51,962 nt of DNA from UMGS1279 sp045630265 (GCA_045630265.1 JAZQSV010000056.1:1-51962), one strand, 5' to 3'; numbered from the stretch's first letter, positions 34,300 through 41,495 are shown. Made by a program: numbers and translations. The notes: a model not told the origin generated them from the letters alone.

Positions 34300-34497
34300 T
34301 TATTTATAAGGAATCATCTTTTTAACCGCTGCTACGTTTGTAACGTCGGCAACTACGGTCTTACGTAAGTTTCTCTTACGCTTTGTGGTTTTCTTGTTAA
34401 GAATGTGAGACTTGAATGCATGTGCACGTTTAACCTTACCGGTTTTAGTAAGCTTGAAGCGCTTTTTTGCGCCGCTATGTGTTTTAATTTTCGGCAT
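34300..34497 (-). CDS. rpmI: 50S ribosomal protein L35
   Basis: L35 is a small basic 50S protein. The 65 residues start MPKIKTHSGAKKRFKLT and include KRAHAFKSHIL and the KTTKRKRNLRK block. It stands between infC and rplT in the universal order. Confidence 0.98.
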   Translation of the reverse strand: MPKIKTHSGAKKRFKLTKTGKVKRAHAFKSHILNKKTTKRKRNLRKTVVADVTNVAAVKKMIPYK

Positions 34498-34523
34498 TTT
34501 ATTTTCCTCCTAAAAATTATCTC

Positions 34524-35042
34524 TTATTTTGAAGACTTGGGTGCAAGGAACATTAGCATATTGCGTCCTTCCATTTTTGCAGGTTTTTCAACATTTGAAA
34601 CCTCAGCGCAGTATTCAGCAAAACGAGCCATAGTGTCAAGACCGATTTCGGGGTGGCCCATTTCACGGCCACGGAAACGGATAGAAACCTTAACCTTATT
34701 GCCACTTTGCAAGAACTTTTTGGCCTGGTTACCTTTTGTTTCAAAGTCGTGCGTGTCAATACTAAGGCCCAAACGGATTTCTTTGACCTCAATAATCTTT
34801 TGGTTTTTCTTTGCTTCCTTCTCTCTCTTTGTCTGCTCAAAGCGGTACTTACCGTAATCCATAATCTTGCAAACAACGGGAGTTGTGTTGGGAGAAAGGC
34901 AAACAAGGTCTAAATCCTTAGCGTAGGCGGCACTAAGCGCATCGCTAATGCCCATAACACCAAGCTGGGAACCGTCAGTATCAATAACGCGAACCTCTTT
35001 TTCCTTAATATCCTCATTAATGGTTAACTCTTTAATGCTAAT
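34524..35042 (-). CDS. infC: Translation initiation factor IF-3, AUU start
   Basis: IF-3 prevents premature subunit joining and checks initiator tRNA and start codon. From an ATT codon at 35042 the product is 172 aa, the normal length, starting (M)SIKELTINEDIKEKEVRVID. The C-terminal domain has KVSIRFRGREMGHPEIG. GGAGG ends 9 nt before that ATT; no ATG or GTG exists at a fitting place. AUU is the known discriminating start that lets IF-3 repress itself. The longer open frame upstream runs through the leader hairpin. Confidence 0.95.
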   Translation of the reverse strand: MSIKELTINEDIKEKEVRVIDTDGSQLGVMGISDALSAAYAKDLDLVCLSPNTTPVVCKIMDYGKYRFEQTKREKEAKKNQKIIEVKEIRLGLSIDTHDFETKGNQAKKFLQSGNKVKVSIRFRGREMGHPEIGLDTMARFAEYCAEVSNVEKPAKMEGRNMLMFLAPKSSK

Positions 35043-35208
35043 TGTAAAGCACCTCCAAAGTCTAAAATTAAAGCACGGACAGCAAATACCGTCCGTGCAC
35101 CAAATACAAATAAACAAAATATACCCATATAATGGGTTATTTTCTTTATTGACCCTTAAAGCTCTAGGCCGGGGGTGAGAACGGGGATTACTGTTCTACT
35201 TTATTGTC
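35043..35208 (-). ncRNA. L20-type leader of infC-rpmI-rplT
   Basis: The 165-nt leader ends in a strong hairpin GCACGGAC/GTCCGTGC (35073-35080 with 35091-35098), followed on the minus strand by UUUAAUUUU just before the infC ribosome-binding site. A second hairpin AACCCAT/ATGGGT lies near 35125-35140. Firmicutes regulate this operon by L20-dependent transcription attenuation; position and structure fit, but I could not match the conserved L20 target in detail. Confidence 0.7.
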
Positions 35209-35214
35209 CTATAT

Positions 35215-35243
35215 ACTTTACCACAAAGACACCGCTTTGTCAA
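35215..35243 (-). promoter_or_regulatory. Sigma-A-type promoter of infC
   Basis: On the minus strand TTGACA (35238-35243), 17-nt spacer, TAAAGT (35215-35220). Confidence 0.85.
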
Positions 35244-35287
35244 GTATTTTTTACAAAACTTTCATTATACAAAAAGTATTTTTAGAT

Positions 35288-35953
35288 TTACTGTCCGTAT
35301 TTCTCCATAAGTTCTCGCTGCGGTCCTGTAATAAGGTTTGCGCCGCCCTCGGGGATTTCGGCTATAACCTCTAAAATACCGCTTCTTTGATAAAGTGATG
35401 GGGTAATTCTAACGGTATATCCCCTGCCGTTGCCGCAGGCCCACTCCGACATTCTTCGTCTGGGAACTGCAGAAACCGAAAGTAGGGTCATAATGGCTCC
35501 GCCATGCATAACAACACCTGCGGAATAAACCTCTCTATTCATCATCTCTCTTATTATCTCGCCTATACCCTCGCAAAGGCGGGTAGCAAACTCTACTCCG
35601 CTTTCGCCACCGGGGGCCGCCTGAACCTTTCCGGCAACCCACTCGGCATAGGCAGGGTTATCCTTTAGTTCCTCCGCCGTTTTGCCCTCGAACTGACCAA
35701 AGTCCATTTCCCTTAAATTCTGATTAACTATAATCTCCTTTTCGGGGAAAATTATCTCGGCAGTTTGCACCGCTCTTTTTAAAGGACTGGAAAAAATAAT
35801 GTCGCATTTGGGGTAAATACCCTTTTCCTTTAAATCTTCGAGTTCAATTATACCATTTGTAGTAATTCCGATATCGGTCGACCCAATATATTGACCTTTT
35901 TCGTTTCCCTCGGTCATTCCATGCCTTATTAAATGGAGCTTATAGGTTCTCAT
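35288..35953 (-). CDS. Histidine phosphatase family protein
   Basis: This is a phosphoglycerate-mutase-like phosphatase of unknown substrate. The phosphohistidine motif LIRHGMTEGN places the nucleophile at His11. FSSPLKRAVQTAE, LREMDFGQFEGKT and the second histidine in VVMHGGAIM complete the active site. The C-terminal 50 residues (GNGRGYTVRI and beyond) are longer than in minimal members. Relatives act as cobalamin phosphatase CobC, phosphoglycerate mutase or fructose bisphosphatase; none can be chosen here. AAGGAG precedes ATG 35953. It is transcribed away from the XRE regulator. Confidence 0.88.
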   Translation of the reverse strand: MRTYKLHLIRHGMTEGNEKGQYIGSTDIGITTNGIIELEDLKEKGIYPKCDIIFSSPLKRAVQTAEIIFPEKEIIVNQNLREMDFGQFEGKTAEELKDNPAYAEWVAGKVQAAPGGESGVEFATRLCEGIGEIIREMMNREVYSAGVVMHGGAIMTLLSVSAVPRRRMSEWACGNGRGYTVRITPSLYQRSGILEVIAEIPEGGANLITGPQRELMEKYGQ

Positions 35954-35981
35954 TTTTGTATCTCCTTGTCAAAAAACAATT

Positions 35982-35992
35982 TACAATTTGTA
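35982..35992. promoter_or_regulatory. Palindrome in the divergent XRE/phosphatase intergenic
   Basis: TACAATTTGTA is a perfect inverted repeat, with another TTTACAA copy 20 nt on overlapping the XRE -35. It could be the operator of the divergently encoded HTH protein; this is inference from position. Confidence 0.35.
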
Positions 35993-36003
35993 TATTTTGC
36001 CTA

Positions 36004-36032
36004 TTTACAAAATGGTTTTTTTGTATTATAAT
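36004..36032 (+). promoter_or_regulatory. Promoter of the XRE regulator
   Basis: TTTACA (36004-36009), 17-nt spacer, TATAAT (36027-36032) on the plus strand. Confidence 0.75.
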
Positions 36033-36101
36033 GTCATTACTTTTCGAATATTTTGAAGAATTTGCCAAATTTTTGTCGGCAAAAACAAAGGGGTGAAATA
36101 T

Positions 36102-36398
36102 GTGAACTGCGATTTCCCTAAAAATATTTCCAACATAAGAAAATCTCGTGGCATCTCCCAAAAACAGGCTGCCATTGACCTTGGCGTTTCTCAGGCACTA
36201 CTTTCCCACTATGAAAAAGGCATTAGAGAATGTGGGCTTGATTTTTTGATTCAGCTTTCCAAATACTATGACGTTAGCTGTGATGAACTTTTGGGTGTTA
36301 CCCCAAAGGGTAAGCCCGCGCTACCGAACGAACTTGTACAAAACCTTGCTAAGTTGGTAAAGGATGCAGAGAAAATTTTAAACTATAAGGAAAAATAA
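36102..36398 (+). CDS. XRE-family HTH transcriptional regulator
   Basis: A small DNA-binding repressor is likely. The 98-residue protein has a Cro/C1-type helix-turn-helix at about residues 7-62: ISNIRKSRGISQKQAAIDLG, then SQALLSHYEKGIRECGLDFLIQ-like recognition helix, ending SCDELLGV. A short coiled tail (LVQNLAKLVKDAEKIL) may dimerise. I chose GTG 36102, since AAGGGG lies 8 nt before it; a GTG three codons earlier overlaps that site. It is alone on the plus strand among minus-strand genes, with a divergent phosphatase. The ligand is unknown. Confidence 0.88.
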   Translation: MNCDFPKNISNIRKSRGISQKQAAIDLGVSQALLSHYEKGIRECGLDFLIQLSKYYDVSCDELLGVTPKGKPALPNELVQNLAKLVKDAEKILNYKEK

Positions 36399-36426
36399 AG
36401 GTGGTAATAAAACCTTTATTTTTTTT
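36394..36426. terminator. Bidirectional terminator shared by the XRE gene and hemW
   Basis: Stem AATAAAGGT/ACCTTTATT (36394-36402 with 36412-36420) has a U-run on the plus strand to 36426 and a shorter one on the minus strand. Both stop codons (36396-36398 plus, 36416-36418 minus) lie in the stem arms. Confidence 0.75.
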
Positions 36427-37537
36427 GCCCGAATTCCTCTAAAAGTTCTAAAATAACGGTATTTGAAACCAAAGCGCCTTTATCGGTTAAACTGTAAATA
36501 TTATTTTCTTTTTTCATAAGGCCGCCTTTCACAAAAAGGTCGGCTTTATTTTTTGCCGCCATATAATTAAGTCCATTATATTTGTGAGCAATTTCCTCAA
36601 AACAAATACCACTGGATAATCGCAAATTTAGCATAAACTGCTCTTCAAAATCCCCTGCTACACCCTCAAAAATTTCTTTGGGGTTTAGAAGGTACTGTTC
36701 TAAATTTTTATCATAGTAAAACCTTTTATCCCCTATTCTCGAATGTGCAGCCGGACCCAATCCCAAATAATCTGCGCCCTGCCAATATTTAAGGTTATGG
36801 CGTGATACCTTGCCGCTCTTACAAAAGTTTGAAATTTCGTACCTTTCAAAACCCTTTTCTTTTAAAAAATTGCAAGTTTCAAGATAATATTCCTCCGCCG
36901 TTTCATCATCGGCAATATCCAAGCTGTCCCTTTTTTTATAAAAGGGAGTTCCCTTTTCTACTGATAATAGGTAGGCCGAAATATGGGCGGGCTCTAGAGA
37001 GGTCATTATTTCCAAGCTCTTCCTCAGAGAATCATTTGTTTGATAAGGAATTCCAAGCATTAAATCAAGCGAAAAATTTTCAATTCCCGCCGCTTTTATA
37101 TCCTCTACAGTTCGTAAAGCGTCGCTCAGTTTATGTCTCCTTGAAAGAGCACAAAGCTCCCTGTCTACACCACTTTGAAAGCCCACCGAAATTCGGTTTA
37201 CTCCTGCATTTTTTACTTCTATAAAAAACTGTCTTAAATCTTCCTTCGGATTGACTTCCAAAGTAATTTCGGCGGCCTCCAACACAAAATTTTTCTTTGC
37301 CGCTTCAATAATGCGGGATATTTGCTTTGCCGAAAGCAAACTTGGTGTGCCGCCCCCAAAATACAAAGTGTCGGCGGGACACCTTAATATAGCGCCCCAC
37401 CGATTTAGTTCGGAAATTATTTTTTCTACGTATTTTTCCGCATTTTCCTTACTGTAATCCAGCGAATAAAAATCGCAATAATCACACTTGGAAATGCAAA
37501 AGGGTACGTGTATATAAAGTCCTAATTTATGCTCCAT
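36416..37537 (-). CDS. hemW: HemW-type radical SAM protein (heme chaperone, HemN-like)
   Basis: HemW binds heme and passes it to acceptors; it is often called coproporphyrinogen III oxidase-like. The 373-residue protein has Cys14-x3-Cys18-x2-Cys21 (PFCISKCDYC), followed by Phe as usual in HemW and not the extra Cys of true HemN. It also shows TLYFGGGTPSLL (57-68), GVNRISVGFQSG and a C-terminal HemN domain with GLGPAAHSRIG. It shares one base with the pduL stop (TAATG), so the two are coupled. Confidence 0.93.
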   Translation of the reverse strand: MEHKLGLYIHVPFCISKCDYCDFYSLDYSKENAEKYVEKIISELNRWGAILRCPADTLYFGGGTPSLLSAKQISRIIEAAKKNFVLEAAEITLEVNPKEDLRQFFIEVKNAGVNRISVGFQSGVDRELCALSRRHKLSDALRTVEDIKAAGIENFSLDLMLGIPYQTNDSLRKSLEIMTSLEPAHISAYLLSVEKGTPFYKKRDSLDIADDETAEEYYLETCNFLKEKGFERYEISNFCKSGKVSRHNLKYWQGADYLGLGPAAHSRIGDKRFYYDKNLEQYLLNPKEIFEGVAGDFEEQFMLNLRLSSGICFEEIAHKYNGLNYMAAKNKADLFVKGGLMKKENNIYSLTDKGALVSNTVILELLEEFGQKK

Positions 37538-38112
37538 TAGGCAATAACTGTGCCCATTACTGCGCCCTTTATTCCTGCAGCGTTGGACTCATCAGTATCA
37601 ATATGCATAGCGGCGGCATACTTTGGGCTAACCCTAGCTACAACGTCGCCGAAAATTAAGCTTCGGCCATCGGTATTTATTTCAACCTTAACAATCTGGC
37701 AATCTTTAACGCCAAACTGCTCAGCATCCTCAGGGGTTAAGTGGAGATGACGTTTTGCGGCGATAACACCCTCAGAAAGTTCAACCTCGCCCTTAGGACC
37801 AACAAGCTTACAGCTACCGCTACCTTTAACGTCGCCCGATTCGCGAACGGGTGCATCTACGCCAATAGCGCGTGCATCGGTAAGAGAAATTTCAACCTGA
37901 GTTTCGGGACGAACAGGGCCTAAAATTGAAACGCCTGCAAGCTCCTTTTTGGCGCCTACAACGGTAACACGCTCTTCACAAGCATACTGGCCGGGCTGAG
38001 AAAGGTCCTTTTTAGGGGTAAGCTCATAACCCTCGCCGAAAAGGATTTCCAAATGTTCCTTGCTTAAATGAATATGACGGGCCGAAACCTCTACTAAAAT
38101 TTTGTTTTCCAT
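37537..38112 (-). CDS. pduL: Phosphate propanoyltransferase/phosphotransacetylase PduL
   Basis: PduL interconverts acyl-CoA and acyl-phosphate, making ATP available through acetate kinase. The 191-residue protein has two related beta-barrel halves with zinc motifs ARHIHLS (His13, His15) and KRHLHLTP (His122, His124). Conserved SLTDARAIGVDAPVR and GPKGEVEL also appear. I chose ATG 38112 with AAGGAG upstream. It has no microcompartment encapsulation context and no shell genes around, so it is probably the housekeeping phosphotransacetylase replacing Pta. Confidence 0.93.
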   Translation of the reverse strand: MENKILVEVSARHIHLSKEHLEILFGEGYELTPKKDLSQPGQYACEERVTVVGAKKELAGVSILGPVRPETQVEISLTDARAIGVDAPVRESGDVKGSGSCKLVGPKGEVELSEGVIAAKRHLHLTPEDAEQFGVKDCQIVKVEINTDGRSLIFGDVVARVSPKYAAAMHIDTDESNAAGIKGAVMGTVIA

Positions 38113-38190
38113 AACTTTTCTCCTTATAGTATAATCAACCCCTACAAAAGGGATGTTTAACATTCAAACTACCCTGATTTTATGTACCAA

Positions 38191-38248
38191 GGAAAAGAGC
38201 TGCCCTGCCGTCAGAGATAGCACACTACCCTGGACGAAAAGACAGCCC
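38191..38248 (-). terminator. Long imperfect hairpin after the ferredoxin gene
   Basis: On the minus strand GGGCUGUC (38241-38248) pairs with GGCAGCUC (38197-38204), with two G-U pairs, around an inner stem GGGUAG/CUAUCU and loop UGUG; UUUUCCUU follows. It probably ends the ferredoxin transcript. Confidence 0.6.
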
Positions 38249-38260
38249 TAAACTACTGAA

Positions 38261-38431
38261 TTATTCAGCCGAAATAGCCTCAACGGGGCAAGTTGCTGCA
38301 CAAGCACCACAATCAGCACATTTCTCAGGGTCGATAACATGCTTGCCATCACCCTCTGCAATAGCGTCGCAAGGACATGCACCTGCACATGCGCCGCAGT
38401 TGATGCATTCATCAGAAATAACGTATGCCAT
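38261..38431 (-). CDS. 2[4Fe-4S] ferredoxin
   Basis: This is a small electron carrier of clostridial type. The 56 residues hold two CxxCxxCxxxC cluster motifs, Cys9/12/15/19 and Cys38/41/44/48, each followed by Pro (or a Pro-Cys pair in the first). ATG 38431 follows GGAGG by 11 nt, slightly far. It has its own promoter and a terminator-like hairpin, so it is a single-gene unit. Confidence 0.96.
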   Translation of the reverse strand: MAYVISDECINCGACAGACPCDAIAEGDGKHVIDPEKCADCGACAATCPVEAISAE

Positions 38432-38465
38432 TTTACATAACACCTCCAATGCTACTTATGAGTAT

Positions 38466-38493
38466 ATTTTAACACATACAAAATTTTTTTCAA
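38466..38493 (-). promoter_or_regulatory. Promoter of the ferredoxin gene
   Basis: On the minus strand TTGAAA (38488-38493), 16-nt spacer, TAAAAT (38466-38471). Confidence 0.65.
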
Positions 38494-38567
38494 GAGATTT
38501 TTAGAAACTTTTTGAAAAATGTATTGTTTTATTCACTTTTGTCGAACTTTGGGGTGTGTTCCCTACC

Positions 38568-39434
38568 CTACTTTTCGGCGCCTTCTTCTGCCGTTTCTTT
38601 TGCCGGCTTAGCGCCGTTTTTGCGGCAACCCCTTATAAGGGTTACTTCGTCCCTATGGAATTTTTGTGGAGCAGCACCCTCTTCACCAAGCCGTACTGAT
38701 AGCATACCGCTTAGCACATTGGTATCTACCACTATGCCCTCACCGTTTGGAGTTTTAACTATAGAGCCCTGCCTTGGGGTTAAATTGTTAAGATAAACGT
38801 AGGCATCCTGCTCGTAGTTAAGGCAACACATAAGGCGACCGCAGCTGCCCGAAATTTTGGTAGGATTAAGGGAAAGACCCTGCTCCTTTGCCATTTTAAT
38901 TGAAACGGGCTGAAAACCGTCCAAAAACCTTTGACAACAAAAGCTTTGACCGCATATTCCAAGTCCACCCAAAAGCTTTGCCTCGTCGCGAACGCCGATT
39001 TGCCTTAGCTCAATTCTTGTTTTGAAGTTGCCGGCCAGAATTTTTACAAGCTCTCTAAAGTCCACCCTGCCTTCGGATGTGAAATAAAAGAGCATTTTTG
39101 AACCGTCAAACGAAACCTCAACGTCAATAAGCTTCATATCGAGCGAAAGCTCTTCGATTTTCTTCTCACAAAAGGAAAATGCCTCTTTGGATTTTTTTGC
39201 ATTTTCTTCCAGCTTTTTTATATCCATATCGGTAGCAAGGCGTATAACCTTTTTAAGGGGAGAAACAATTTGTTCGTCCTCCACAAAACGGTTACTGCCC
39301 GAAGCATAGCCACATTCGGTGCCCATTGCCGTTTCAACAATAACCCTATTGCCCTCGTGAAAGGTTTTGCCGTCGGGGTCAAAGAAATATACCCTGCCGT
39401 CCTTTTTAAATTTTATGCCTATAACCTCTGTCAT
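38568..39434 (-). CDS. ricT: RicT/YaaT (PSP1-domain) protein
   Basis: In Bacillus RicT with RicA and RicF forms an iron-sulfur complex that promotes RNase Y-dependent mRNA processing and affects sporulation. The 288-residue protein has VIGIKFKKDGRVYFFDP at the N-terminus and MLFYFTSEGRVDFRELVKILA in the PSP1 core. The conserved cysteines lie in GLGICGQSFCCQRFL and GSCGRLMCCLNYE. It ends in an Ala/Glu/Lys-rich tail. It stands alone with its own promoter; ricA and ricF are not in the window. Confidence 0.93.
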   Translation of the reverse strand: MTEVIGIKFKKDGRVYFFDPDGKTFHEGNRVIVETAMGTECGYASGSNRFVEDEQIVSPLKKVIRLATDMDIKKLEENAKKSKEAFSFCEKKIEELSLDMKLIDVEVSFDGSKMLFYFTSEGRVDFRELVKILAGNFKTRIELRQIGVRDEAKLLGGLGICGQSFCCQRFLDGFQPVSIKMAKEQGLSLNPTKISGSCGRLMCCLNYEQDAYVYLNNLTPRQGSIVKTPNGEGIVVDTNVLSGMLSVRLGEEGAAPQKFHRDEVTLIRGCRKNGAKPAKETAEEGAEK

Positions 39435-39481
39435 AAGTACCTCCGAACAGAAAATTATCTTACTCTTAGTATAACAATATT

Positions 39482-39510
39482 ATTATACCGCTTATCTACC
39501 CTAATTGCAA
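39482..39510 (-). promoter_or_regulatory. Sigma-A-type promoter of ricT
   Basis: On the minus strand TTGCAA (39505-39510), 17-nt spacer, perfect TATAAT (39482-39487). Confidence 0.8.
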
Positions 39511-39526
39511 GTATTTATTATACTAT

Positions 39527-39559
39527 AAAGCCCCTGCAGAAATGTTCTGCAGGGGCTTT
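39527..39559 (-). terminator. Intrinsic terminator after the ECF S-component gene
   Basis: A 15-bp perfect stem (39527-39541 with 39545-39559, core GCCCCTGCAG/CTGCAGGGGC) with a 3-nt loop lies just past the stop at 39563. The U-tract is short (UUUAUA) but the stem is very strong. Confidence 0.82.
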
Positions 39560-39562
39560 ATA

Positions 39563-40090
39563 TTAGATTTTACGTTTGCTTGCCCTTTTAAGGACCATAA
39601 CCAGTGGCACCACTAAGCCGCCACCGAAAAAATTACTAACTCCATGTATTAAATCAAACCATAGTCCCGACAAAATCCAAACGGGGATTGCCTTTAAATC
39701 CAGCCCAAAAAATAAAACCTGAATAGGTGTGTAAAGTGTCCCGTACAGTAGTCCGTGAAGAGCTAAAACACCCATATAAACAAAAGGAGCTATTTTTTTG
39801 GGCATGTTTTTCGGAATCAGCATTACCGCCCCCCAAAGGATAGCCCAAATATAAAGGTAGGAAAACCACCAAGAGGGAAATCCGTAAAAAAGCCCACTTA
39901 TAAAAACAAAACCGTAGATGGGATAAAGGGCGTATTTTCGGTAAACTAACGTGATTACAACAACAAAAACACCTATAAGATGTATGTTGGGAAGGGCCTC
40001 CATAATTACCTTAGATGTAAACATTAAAGCCGAAAACATACCGAAAATGGCAATATCCCTTATTCCTATTTTTTTAGAGGAAGCTTCCAT
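39563..40090 (-). CDS. ECF transporter S component (predicted corrinoid uptake)
   Basis: S components are membrane substrate-binding units of ECF vitamin importers. The 175-residue protein has about six hydrophobic segments. Its typical features are an N-terminal IAIFGMFSALMF helix, the small-residue-rich GVFVVVITLVYR, and late HGLLYGTLYTPIQVLF. It is translationally coupled to the DUF4430 lipoprotein (one-base overlap) and both lie behind a cobalamin riboswitch. A B12-precursor substrate is therefore inferred from regulation, not from residues. The ECF ATPases and T component must be encoded elsewhere. Confidence 0.8.
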   Translation of the reverse strand: MEASSKKIGIRDIAIFGMFSALMFTSKVIMEALPNIHLIGVFVVVITLVYRKYALYPIYGFVFISGLFYGFPSWWFSYLYIWAILWGAVMLIPKNMPKKIAPFVYMGVLALHGLLYGTLYTPIQVLFFGLDLKAIPVWILSGLWFDLIHGVSNFFGGGLVVPLVMVLKRASKRKI

Positions 40091-40545
40091 TACTTAAATT
40101 TTTCAACCTTAAGTGTATAGGTTTTTCCGCTTTGTACGTCGGTACTGTCAACACCAGTCATGGCATATTCGCCGTCAATGTAAAATGCAAAGTACTCTGA
40201 GGTAGTGTCGGCTGTGATATTTCCTACACTTGTAACCATAAGGCCGTAAGGTCCGTTTTCACCCTTTATAAGTTCTAGTTCTGTTAGGGCTTCACCAACC
40301 GTTTTTTTGTCGGTGAAAACCTTGTAAGAGGTTTCCTCTCCATCAAGCCCCGCAAAGGTAAATGTGAAGCTTTTTTCACCTTTGCCGATTTCCTTTAAAG
40401 GTGCAGAGGATGTGTCATTTGTGGTGGCCCCTATGTCATCGGGCAGCACCTTGCCGTTACAACCCATTGTAGTCACTGCAATAGCCGCAATAAGCAGTGT
40501 ACAAAGAAGCAACGACAGTGTTTTTCTAACTACTGTTTTCTTCAT
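40090..40545 (-). CDS. DUF4430 lipoprotein (transcobalamin C-terminal-like)
   Basis: It is a predicted surface lipoprotein. The signal peptide ends in TTMGC, so Cys29 would be lipidated. A Thr/Ser-rich spacer follows, and from about residue 60 a DUF4430 domain (FTFTFAGLDGEETSYKVFT, TVGEALTELELI, YFAFYIDGEYAMTGVDS). DUF4430 resembles the C-terminal domain of animal cobalamin carriers. Together with the cobalamin riboswitch upstream and the coupled ECF S component, it is a good candidate for an outside corrinoid-binding subunit. ATG 40545 follows AAGGAG. Confidence 0.82.
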   Translation of the reverse strand: MKKTVVRKTLSLLLCTLLIAAIAVTTMGCNGKVLPDDIGATTNDTSSAPLKEIGKGEKSFTFTFAGLDGEETSYKVFTDKKTVGEALTELELIKGENGPYGLMVTSVGNITADTTSEYFAFYIDGEYAMTGVDSTDVQSGKTYTLKVEKFK

Positions 40546-40596
40546 TTTGTATTCTCCTTAAAATTTAATTTTCCACCATAGTCGGCGCTCGCGACC

Positions 40597-40632
40597 TGCC
40601 TTTTTATGATGCTATAGCACGTATCACCAAGG
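40597..40632 (-). other. Hairpin downstream of the cobalamin aptamer (possible expression platform)
   Basis: On the minus strand GCCUU pairs with AAGGC around an inner UGAU/AUCA and UGC/GCA stem. No U-run follows, so control of translation is likelier than termination. Confidence 0.4.
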
Positions 40633-40639
40633 CATAAGG

Positions 40640-40840
40640 AAACGGCTAACAGAATATTCCGACTCTGCAAAAATATTTTTCACCTTCTCAGAAATTTCTT
40701 CCAATGGTTTGTCCCACATTTGCGGCGGGTGTTGGCATCCTTTAAAATTTCGGTGCCTTACCCTTATGCGGTAAGAAAAATAATAGACTCGCATTACGGC
40801 GACGGGCTCGTTTGGGCTTTTCACCCAATTCCTCTGATAG
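40640..40840 (-). ncRNA. Cobalamin riboswitch
   Basis: The minus-strand leader contains the ordered core elements of the B12 aptamer. First are AGAGGAA and the GGGTGAAAAGCCC hairpin. Next is ACGAGCCCGTCGCCGTAATG, the counterpart of the ACxGxCCCGCCACUGUaAUG block. A final B12-box-like GAGTCGGAATATTC occurs near 40654-40667. It lies between a promoter and the DUF4430/ECF operon. The B12 box is divergent, which lowers certainty. An 87-codon frame across it is noncoding by composition. Confidence 0.8.
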
Positions 40841-40847
40841 CAGATAT

Positions 40848-40876
40848 ATTTTAGCACATAACCTTCTTCTTTGCAA
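40848..40876 (-). promoter_or_regulatory. Promoter of the riboswitch-DUF4430-ECF operon
   Basis: On the minus strand TTGCAA (40871-40876), 17-nt spacer, TAAAAT (40848-40853). Transcription would start right at the aptamer. Confidence 0.75.
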
Positions 40877-40884
40877 CAAAAAAA

Positions 40885-40924
40885 CACCCATAAAAAATAA
40901 ATGCGGCCAGTTAACCTGGCCGCA
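40885..40924 (-). terminator. Intrinsic terminator of the metalloprotease-lipoprotein operon
   Basis: Stem TGCGGCCAG/CTGGCCGCA (40902-40910 with 40916-40924) followed on the minus strand by a U-rich run (40886-40901), 8 nt past the lipoprotein stop. Confidence 0.9.
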
Positions 40925-40931
40925 CAAATAG

Positions 40932-41477
40932 TTATTTTAAGACGAATTCACTAATTTGTTTTTTGAAGGTATTTGCCGCCTTGCCGTCAAGGGTTGCTGA
41001 AACTCCAAAATCCGCATAAGAATAAAGCTGTCCGTTTTCTTTGATTTCCACAATTCCTTGTTCAATTCCTGTACAATCATAAACGGTTTCGCCATTAAAA
41101 CTCTTAGAATTTAAAAACAGTAAATATTTTTTGCCGGATTTAAGTTTAGTTTCATAATCGTCCGAATTTGGTCTGCCGCTTTGCAAAACATAGAGGTTCG
41201 TGATGTCTTCTCTGCCCTTAATTACTTCTTTAACTGTAACCTGGATTTTAGAACCATAAAGTATTTCGCCGCCGAAGTTTTCTTCTACCAATAAAGCGCT
41301 GCCAACAGTTCCTAAAATAATAAGTTCGCTATCACCAACCAACTTCTCTTCGCTTTGATATGTTTCTATGTCACAGAAAAAATCTTTCGTATCTCTGGAT
41401 CCAACGAATTTTGCCTCATGCCTGGCGCATCCTGTGAGCAAAAATGCTATACATAAAAATATAAATATTTTTTTCAT
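40932..41477 (-). CDS. Lipoprotein of unknown function, cotranscribed with the metalloprotease
   Basis: The 181-residue protein has a lipoprotein signal with LLTGC (Cys17). The mature part is rich in beta-strand patterns: LVGDSELIILGTVGSAL, IQVTVKEVIKGREDI and LKSGKKYLLFL. The order of a GxV strand, VKEVxKG and GKKYLLFL is reminiscent of NTR/TIMP-like OB folds, which I note as weak resemblance only. It starts 18 nt after the metzincin stop, with AGGGGG upstream, and shares its terminator, so it probably acts with, protects against or anchors that enzyme. Confidence 0.7.
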   Translation of the reverse strand: MKKIFIFLCIAFLLTGCARHEAKFVGSRDTKDFFCDIETYQSEEKLVGDSELIILGTVGSALLVEENFGGEILYGSKIQVTVKEVIKGREDITNLYVLQSGRPNSDDYETKLKSGKKYLLFLNSKSFNGETVYDCTGIEQGIVEIKENGQLYSYADFGVSATLDGKAANTFKKQISEFVLK

Positions 41478-41495
41478 AATAAACAGCCCCCTAAA

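Noticed and set aside
40624..40887. 87-codon minus-strand frame overlapping the riboswitch
   Set aside because: Covers the aptamer and the promoter -10; aptamer elements explain the conservation.
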